A DNA stretch of 19,825 nucleotides from Marinosulfonomonas sp. PRT-SC04. Its GTDB lineage: Bacteria > Pseudomonadota > Alphaproteobacteria > Rhodobacterales > Rhodobacteraceae. Position numbers and translations under genes: made by a program. Shown piece by piece: positions 15,509 to 19,825 of the stretch (position 1 is the first letter of the stretch; every line of letters begins with the position of its first letter). The stretch is from contig JPUR01000177.1 of assembly GCA_001321835.1 (NCBI GenBank), positions 1 to 19,825 on the forward strand, in the 5' to 3' direction. The notes under the pieces were generated by a model. The model was not told the DNA's origin, made no database searches, and saw only the letters and a program-made list of their open reading frames with translations.

Positions 15509-16174
15509 ATGAAAACAGTTATTTTTGATCTGGACGGCACACTGGCCGACACCAGCGGTGATCTGCTGGAGGCGGCCAATGCGTGTTTTCGCACGCTGGG
15601 CCATGGTGATATGCTGGATTTAGCGGCAGATCAGGCCACGGCGTTTGCCGGTGGGCGGGCGATGTTGCGGCTGGGGTTTTCACGGTTGAATGTGGATAAG
15701 GTTGAAGTGCTGATTGATCAACAGTTTCCTTTGTTCATAGAGCATTACAGACAAAATATTGATCATCACACGGTGATCTATGACGGTGTTCGATCTGCGG
15801 TTCAACGCTTGCTGGATGCCGGTTATAAGGTTGGAATCTGCACCAATAAACCAGAAGATTTGGCCGAAACCTTGATGCAACGGCTGGGTCTGCGCGAGAT
15901 GTTTGGGGCTTTGGTTGGGGCTGACACGCTGCCAACGCGCAAACCTGACGCGGCACCTTATTTGGAAACTGTTGCGCGGGTTGGCGGCACAGTTTCGCGT
16001 TCAGTTTTGATCGGCGACACGGTGACGGACCGTGAAACGGCGCGTGCGGCCGGGGTGCCTTGCGTTTTGGTGACGTTCGGGCCGACGGGGCGCGAGGTGG
16101 AAACCTTGCAGCCCGAAGCATTGCTGGATCATTTTGATGCGCTGTTTGAGGTTGTCGAAGGTCTGATTGACTGA
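15509..16174 (+). CDS. gph: HAD-superfamily phosphatase, phosphoglycolate phosphatase-like
   Basis: A 221-aa cytoplasmic hydrolase of the HAD superfamily, probably dephosphorylating 2-phosphoglycolate to glycolate. Motif I is FDLDGTLADTS with nucleophile Asp7 and general acid Asp9. Motif II is GICTNKPE (about 111-118). The lysine motif III is TRKPDAAPYLETV, and motif IV is LIGDTVTDRETARAAGVP with two acidic metal ligands. A helical cap domain with a typical AFAGGRAML segment lies between I and II, as in Gph. The frame opens at 15482, but ATG 15509 is preferred: a G-rich ribosome site lies just before it and the core motif then starts at residue 4. It heads an operon with an aminotransferase (27 bases downstream) and glycerate kinase, which supports a role in C2 metabolism, though other phosphate esters are possible. 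Confidence 0.82.
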   Translation: MKTVIFDLDGTLADTSGDLLEAANACFRTLGHGDMLDLAADQATAFAGGRAMLRLGFSRLNVDKVEVLIDQQFPLFIEHYRQNIDHHTVIYDGVRSAVQRLLDAGYKVGICTNKPEDLAETLMQRLGLREMFGALVGADTLPTRKPDAAPYLETVARVGGTVSRSVLIGDTVTDRETARAAGVPCVLVTFGPTGREVETLQPEALLDHFDALFEVVEGLID

Positions 16175-16201
16175 CAGACTGTTCGGTATTGGGGAGCATA
16201 T

Positions 16202-17404
16202 ATGAGCGACAAATTCACCGGAAATTTCACCCAGCAGGAACCCATTCCAGATGCGGGAATTGAGGCTGCGATGCGGGTGCTGCAACATGGGCGTTTGCAC
16301 CGCTATAATGTGGCCGATGGCGAAGCGGGCGAGACTGCATTGTTGGAGCAAGAGTTTGCTGCCGCGATGGGGGCAAAATACGCGCTGGCGGTGGCCTCGG
16401 GCGGCTATGCGATTGGTTGTGCGATGCGGGCTTTGGGGGTGGTTGCGGGCGATCATGTGTTGAGTAACGCGTTCACTTTGGCACCGGTTCCGGGGGCGAT
16501 TGCCAGCCTTGGCGCGGTGCCGATTTTCGTTGGTGTGACCGAGGCTCTGACCATTGATCTATCTGATTTAAAAGCGAAAATAGCGGAGAATGACGCGCGG
16601 ATCTTGTTGCTTAGCCACATGCGCGGCCACATCTGCGATATGGATGCCTTGATGGCGATTTGCGATGCGGCGGGGGTTTTGGTGATTGAGGATTGCGCCC
16701 ACACTATGGGGGCGAAATGGCGCGGAGTGATGTCGGGGCGGCACGGCGTGATGGCGGCGTATTCCACCCAAACCTACAAGCATATGAACTCGGGAGAGGG
16801 TGGTTTGCTGATCTCGGATGATGATGATCTGATGGCCCGCGCGGTGATGCTTTCGGGCAGTTATATGCTGTTTGAGCGCCACCTTGCGGGGCCACCGGCT
16901 GCGGCCTATGAAAACCTGCGCTATGAGGTGCCGAATATTTCGGGGCGGATGGACAATTTGCGCGCCGCGATCCTGCGCCCGCAACTGGCGACGCTGGATC
17001 AACAATGTGCGGCGTGGAATGCGCGCTACCGTGTGGTTGAGGATGGTTTGCGCGGCACCGCAGGGCTGACGATGATCGAGCGGGATGAGTTTGAGGATTA
17101 CGTTGGATCGTCAATTCAGTTCTTGTTGTTGGATTGGGATGCTGTGCAAATTAATCAGGTATTACAACGCTGTGCGGCGCGCGGGGTTGAATTGAAGTGG
17201 TTCGGTGGGGCCGAGCCTGCAGGTTTTACATCGCGGTATGACAGCTGGCGTTACGCGCCAAAACAGAGCTTGCCTGCGTCAGATCGAGTGTTGCACGGCA
17301 TTTTGGACATGCGATTGCCGCTGCCCTTTAGCGTTGAAGATTGCGCGCAAATTGCCGGTATTATCCGTGCTGAGGTTGGGGCAGTATATCAGTCATGGAA
17401 TTAA
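16202..17404 (+). CDS. DegT/DnrJ/EryC1/StrS-family PLP-dependent aminotransferase
   Basis: A 400-aa fold-type I PLP enzyme. PLP-binding positions fit the family: SGGYA near 66-70 for the phosphate, Asp164 in VIEDCAHTMGAKW and the Schiff-base Lys193 in STQTYKHMNSGEGG. A C-terminal domain runs from about residue 260. DegT enzymes usually aminate keto-sugars linked to UDP or dTDP for polysaccharides or antibiotics. Here the neighbours are a phosphoglycolate-type phosphatase and glycerate kinase, with no glycosyltransferases, so a keto-acid or aldehyde substrate is possible but unproven. GGGAG precedes the ATG by 7 bases. The glmU-glmS pair across the divergent gap makes a UDP-amino-sugar role the obvious alternative. 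HMRGHICDMDALMAI is the usual 'H..G...dm' segment of the family. Confidence 0.88.
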   Translation: MSDKFTGNFTQQEPIPDAGIEAAMRVLQHGRLHRYNVADGEAGETALLEQEFAAAMGAKYALAVASGGYAIGCAMRALGVVAGDHVLSNAFTLAPVPGAIASLGAVPIFVGVTEALTIDLSDLKAKIAENDARILLLSHMRGHICDMDALMAICDAAGVLVIEDCAHTMGAKWRGVMSGRHGVMAAYSTQTYKHMNSGEGGLLISDDDDLMARAVMLSGSYMLFERHLAGPPAAAYENLRYEVPNISGRMDNLRAAILRPQLATLDQQCAAWNARYRVVEDGLRGTAGLTMIERDEFEDYVGSSIQFLLLDWDAVQINQVLQRCAARGVELKWFGGAEPAGFTSRYDSWRYAPKQSLPASDRVLHGILDMRLPLPFSVEDCAQIAGIIRAEVGAVYQSWN

Positions 17405-17427
17405 GCGAGCACGGGGAGGTGAGCGAG

Positions 17428-18660
17428 ATGCGGGGCCAAGCAGAGGCGATTTTTGCGGCAGGAGTTGCTGCGGCTGATCCGTATTTGGCGGTTGCCAAAG
17501 CGCTTGAGGCGCAGCCGGTGGAGGTGGCCCCAAATGGCGGTGTAACGTTGATTGTGGCGGTCGGTAAGGCGGCGATGCGAATGGCCGAGGCGGCGGTTGA
17601 GCGGGCCTCTGGGCCAGTTAAATGCATTGTGATCACGAACTATGAAAACGCGCATGATTTTGATTATGCAGAGGTTTATGCGGCTGGCCATCCCGTGCCA
17701 GACGCGGCAGGGGCCAAGGCCGCGCAACATGTGATCACAAACCTGCAAGCGCTTGGTGAAAACGATCGTGTGTTGGCGTTGATCAGTGGGGGGGGCTCTG
17801 CTTTGATGCCAGCGCCGGTTGAAGGGGTCAGTTTGGCCGACAAGGCCGAGGTCAGTCGTTTGTTACTGGGCTGCGGGGCCGAGATTGGCGATATGAACAT
17901 GGTGCGCCAACAGCTTTCGCGGCTAAAAGGCGGTGGTATGTTGCAAATGGCAATGCCGGCTGTGGTGCGGGCATTGATCTTGTCAGATGTGGTTGGAGAT
18001 GATCCACGCATTGTTGCCAGCGGCCCGACGGTGGGGCCTGTGGGCAGCCGTTCCGAGGCGGTGAAACTGCTGAAATCATATGGGGTTTGGCAGGGTTTAC
18101 CCGCCACGGTTAAAACTCACCTAAGTCAGTCCGCGCCCGATGTTCGGGTTATTCCGCAGGCCGATAATCAGTTGATCGGGGCCAATCCGATCAGTGTTGC
18201 GGCGATGCTGGCGGTGGTGCCTGACGCGCAGGTCTATGCGGAATCTTTGACTGGAGATGTGGCCGATGCCGTTGAAATAGTTGCTAAATTCAGCGCAGAA
18301 TCTGGCAAGGGCATTACCTTGTTCGGGGGGGAAGCCACGGTTAAGATTATCGGTGATGGGCTTGGTGGGCGCAATCAGGAATTGGCGTTGCGGCTGGCAT
18401 TAACGGCTGAAAAACAGGGCTGGTCTGGCGAGTGGGTGTTCCTGTCGGGCGGCACCGATGGGCGCGATGGGCCTTGTGATGCGGCTGGTGGGTTGGTTGA
18501 CAACACTACGCTTACTCGGATGCGCGCCGCCGGTATTTCGCCGGAGGAATTGCTGGCCAACAATGACAGTTATCACGCGCTGCAATCCAGTGATGATCTG
18601 TTGATGACAGGGGCCACCGGCACCAATGTGGCTGATTTGCAGGTGTTGATCCGGCGCTAA
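17428..18660 (+). CDS. Glycerate 2-kinase (GckA / MOFRL family)
   Basis: A 410-aa kinase phosphorylates D-glycerate to 2-phosphoglycerate, feeding glyoxylate, serine or tartronate pathways into glycolysis. Family segments in order are VAVGKAAMRMAEAA, YAAGHPVPDAAGAKAA, LALISGGGSALMPAPVEGVS, NMVRQQLSRLKGGGML, LILSDVVGDDPRIVASGPTV, LFGGEATVKIIGDGLGGRNQ and the C-terminal MOFRL domain with SGGTDGRDGPCDAAGG and TGATGTNVADLQVL. Databases often mislabel this family 'hydroxypyruvate reductase (TtuD)'. ATG 17428 is preferred to 17395 because GGGGAGG lies 8-14 bases upstream; the earlier start would overlap the aminotransferase gene and lacks a ribosome site. It is the last gene of the gph-aminotransferase operon. 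Confidence 0.92.
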   Translation: MRGQAEAIFAAGVAAADPYLAVAKALEAQPVEVAPNGGVTLIVAVGKAAMRMAEAAVERASGPVKCIVITNYENAHDFDYAEVYAAGHPVPDAAGAKAAQHVITNLQALGENDRVLALISGGGSALMPAPVEGVSLADKAEVSRLLLGCGAEIGDMNMVRQQLSRLKGGGMLQMAMPAVVRALILSDVVGDDPRIVASGPTVGPVGSRSEAVKLLKSYGVWQGLPATVKTHLSQSAPDVRVIPQADNQLIGANPISVAAMLAVVPDAQVYAESLTGDVADAVEIVAKFSAESGKGITLFGGEATVKIIGDGLGGRNQELALRLALTAEKQGWSGEWVFLSGGTDGRDGPCDAAGGLVDNTTLTRMRAAGISPEELLANNDSYHALQSSDDLLMTGATGTNVADLQVLIRR

Positions 18661-18764
18661 CATTTTGTTTACGGCCTTCTAAATGCCTCTTTGATCAGGC
18701 CGCCAAATAATCTATGTAGCAAGCCAATTGCCCGAGACGAGCGGGCGCATAAGGGATGTGAAAA

Positions 18765-19172
18765 ATGGATATACGGCGCTTATCGGATGATTTTTCAGTC
18801 AGCCCGCAAATTGCGATTTCTGATTTGCCTGCGCTTTGGGAGGCCGGATTTCGCAGCATCATTTGCAACCGCCCTGACCATGAGGACGCGGGCCAGCCAT
18901 TGGTTGCAGATGTCGAGGCCGCCGCGCGGGCGATTGGCTTTGAGTTCGCGCATATTTCGGTGGGCGCCGGTGGAGTTTCGATGTCGCATGTCACTGAAAC
19001 CCGTCAGGTTCTGTCGGATCTACCCAAGCCGGTGTTTGCCTATTGCCGCTCTGGCACCCGATGTACGATGATTTGGTCATTGATGATGGTGTCCGAGCTT
19101 GGCACGAATGAAGTTTTAGCGGCAGCTGCTGCGGCTGGCTATAATATGTCGTCGTTGATTGCGGCCGGTTAA
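18765..19172 (+). CDS. TIGR01244/DUF442-type sulfur transferase or phosphatase (rhodanese-like Cys loop)
   Basis: A 135-aa small cytoplasmic protein of the DUF442 family, with a dual-specificity-phosphatase-like fold and a rhodanese-like loop. The N-terminal segment SVSPQIAISDLPALWEAGFR and SIICNRPDHED are typical. The active loop is FAYCRSGTRCTMIWSL, with the presumed nucleophile Cys94 and Arg99. The family is also found fused to persulfide dioxygenase-type metallo-hydrolases (Blh in biofilm/sulfide stress), but no such gene is beside it here. AAGGGA lies about 8 bases before the ATG. It stands alone between the glycerate kinase and the dusA fragment. Whether it transfers sulfur or dephosphorylates is unknown. 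Confidence 0.85.
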   Translation: MDIRRLSDDFSVSPQIAISDLPALWEAGFRSIICNRPDHEDAGQPLVADVEAAARAIGFEFAHISVGAGGVSMSHVTETRQVLSDLPKPVFAYCRSGTRCTMIWSLMMVSELGTNEVLAAAAAAGYNMSSLIAAG

Positions 19173-19232
19173 TATGCCCCTAAAGGCCAGCCAAACACCC
19201 ATTAAATTCCTCCCGACTATAGGCACAGCGCC

Positions 19233-19310
19233 ATGAGCACCCCTGAGCAAACCAGATCCGCCGCCCGCCCTTCTATCGCACCGATGATGGAGTGGACCGA
19301 CCTCAGTTAA
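19233..19310 (+). pseudogene. dusA: Displaced 5' fragment of dusA (tRNA-dihydrouridine synthase A)
   Basis: From ATG 19233 the frame reads MSTPEQTRSAARPSIAPMM then EWTD-L-S and a stop. RPSIAPMM-E-WTD is the strongly conserved start of DusA, the flavoenzyme that reduces uridines in the tRNA D-loop, where the family continues with RHCR and about 300 more residues. Here homology ends directly after WTD, the stop follows two codons later and the sequence turns AT-rich. The fragment is therefore the native gene start cut off by an insertion. If an element integrated site-specifically, a complete dusA with a substitute start is expected at its other end, outside the window. Confidence 0.72.
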
Positions 19311-19312
19311 TT
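19284..19312. other. Putative attachment-site junction in dusA (chromosome/mobile element border)
   Basis: The border between the dusA-derived sequence (through ..TGGAGTGGACCGACC, to about 19302) and foreign sequence (from about TCAGTTAATTATC) lies here. A family of tyrosine recombinases is known to integrate near the 5' end of dusA at this conserved coding segment. The exact core cannot be set without the other junction or an empty site. Confidence 0.6.
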
Positions 19313-19339
19313 ATCATTTATATCAGTTGCTTATGCCTA

Positions 19340-19370
19340 ATATTATTCGATGTTGTTCAAATGTTGTTCA
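19340..19370 (+). repeat. Three short phased direct repeats next to the att junction
   Basis: ATGTTGTTCA occurs twice (19350-19359 and 19361-19370), 11 bp apart, preceded directly by ATATTATTCG (19340-19349; 7 of 10 alike). Spacing near one helical turn suggests cooperative binding of a protein, such as arm-type sites for a tyrosine integrase or sites for an excisionase. The last copy overlaps the end of the prtN-like gene. Confidence 0.55.
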
Positions 19371-19628
19371 TCCATACATCTGTTTGAATTCACGATGACC
19401 TTCAGCGCGACGTGCGTCCAGATAGTCTGCCAAGTCTTGAAGGTGAACTCCCTTCGCGGATTTTTGGCTAGATTCGATGCGAACGATAGGCAGTGCTAGT
19501 TGGCCTTCATTAATTTTGCGCAGGAATTTGGGCAGAGTCAGGTGCGAAAAGTAATCTGCGCGCACTCTGTCTGCCGGTATCACCGCTTGACCGTTATATT
19601 GGGCCATCAATAGGAATGCTGTGTTCAT
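19368..19628 (-). CDS. PrtN-family regulator (pyocin activator-like)
   Basis: An 86-aa small protein of the pyocin-activator PrtN family: MNTAFLLMAQYNGQAVIPAD, DYFSHLTLPKFLRKINEGQL, ALPIVRIESSQKSAKGVHLQ and a DLADYLDARRAEG end are all typical. In Pseudomonas PrtN activates pyocin genes. Homologues in alphaproteobacterial mobile elements are found near recombinase genes, and their size and winged-helix-like character would also suit an excisionase; this second role is inference. AGAGGA lies about 8 bases before the ATG at 19628, which overlaps the methyltransferase stop by four bases (ATGA). It is the element gene nearest to the dusA junction, about 58 bases away, and is transcribed towards it. 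Confidence 0.82.
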   Translation of the reverse strand: MNTAFLLMAQYNGQAVIPADRVRADYFSHLTLPKFLRKINEGQLALPIVRIESSQKSAKGVHLQDLADYLDARRAEGHREFKQMYG

Positions 19629-19825
19629 GTCGTCTTCCTCTCAATCAAATGCGCGCAGTTCGCGGCCACCAGTGCCGCTGCCACGTTTGGGCTGACGCTG
19701 TTGCCGCATTTGTGGGTTTGTTGGGTTTTGGGCATCACACGGCCATCTGCGCCGCGATCGATGATGTAGCTGTCGGGAAACCCTTGGGCGCGGAATTGCT
19801 CGCGCGGGGTTAGCATCCGCATGCC
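19625..19825 (-). CDS. C5 cytosine DNA methyltransferase, C-terminal part (runs off the window)
   Basis: The last ~66 codons of a 5-methylcytosine DNA methyltransferase. Conserved motif IX-X features are visible: RMLTPREQFRAQGFPDSYII (family pattern LT.rE..r.qGFPd.y) and KCGNSVSPNVAAALVAANCA (GNsv.p..a). The insert RGADGRVMPKTQQTHKCGNS before motif X resembles phage- and island-borne enzymes. The catalytic Pro-Cys motif and target-recognition domain lie beyond the right edge, so activity and specificity cannot be judged. Its stop overlaps the prtN-like start. No restriction partner is visible; such orphan enzymes often protect mobile DNA from host restriction. Confidence 0.8.
   Translation of the reverse strand, partial: GMRMLTPREQFRAQGFPDSYIIDRGADGRVMPKTQQTHKCGNSVSPNVAAALVAANCAHLIERKTT

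Noticed and set aside
18672..18702. Inverted repeat CGGCCT-N19-AGGCCG after the glycerate kinase
   Set aside because: The stem is only 6 bp with a large loop and no T-run follows, so it is not a convincing terminator.

Overview
The window looks like a chromosomal segment of an alphaproteobacterium, most probably a Rhodobacterales (roseobacter-type) genome. The basis is family resemblance recalled from memory: the MoaA, GlmU, ArgE and glycerate-kinase proteins, the small 'LIPIDGP' lipoprotein beside an acyl-CoA synthetase, and moderate-to-high GC with tightly packed operons. No search was run, so the taxon is an inference.

Layout. (1) 1-1158 is the end of an IS21-family insertion sequence whose istA gene is broken by an in-frame TAG. 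Its outer end sits inside the start of an IS256-family transposase gene (1159-1293), so the insertions are nested. A short degenerate remnant of an unrecognised gene (about 1407-1549) follows. (2) 1591-8031 is a nutrient-uptake block. On the minus strand a dppA-dppB-dppC peptide/opine-type ABC transporter has a hairpin between dppA and dppB and a strong terminator after dppC. Divergent from it, on the plus strand, are two overlapping M20 metallohydrolases: an ArgE-type deacetylase and an M20D amidohydrolase. The 371-bp divergent region carries a perfect 18-bp palindrome next to a TTGACA box. No ABC ATPase gene is in the window. The likely logic is uptake of an acylated amino acid or peptide followed by intracellular hydrolysis. 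(3) 8265-11482 holds moaA (molybdenum cofactor, minus), then a small lipoprotein gene overlapping an AMP-dependent acyl-CoA synthetase (plus). (4) 11513-15383 is a minus-strand operon glmU-glmS-alkD-like, joined by one- and four-base overlaps, making UDP-GlcNAc plus a HEAT-repeat DNA glycosylase-like protein. (5) 15509-18660, divergent from glmU, is a plus-strand operon: a phosphoglycolate-phosphatase-like HAD protein, a DegT-type PLP aminotransferase and a glycerate 2-kinase. This is an intriguing C2/C3 metabolism set. A rhodanese-loop DUF442-type protein follows.

(6) 19233-19825 appears to be the edge of an integrated mobile element. The first ~23 codons of dusA (tRNA-dihydrouridine synthase A) stop abruptly after the conserved PMM-E-WTD motif, where AT-rich foreign sequence starts. 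The element then carries, reading inward from the junction, three short phased direct repeats, a PrtN-family regulator gene and the 3' end of a C5 cytosine DNA methyltransferase that runs out of the window. dusA is an established integration target of a family of tyrosine recombinases, so this is interpreted as an att junction with the displaced dusA 5' end. It is the most interesting part of the window.

No rRNA, tRNA or CRISPR array was seen.
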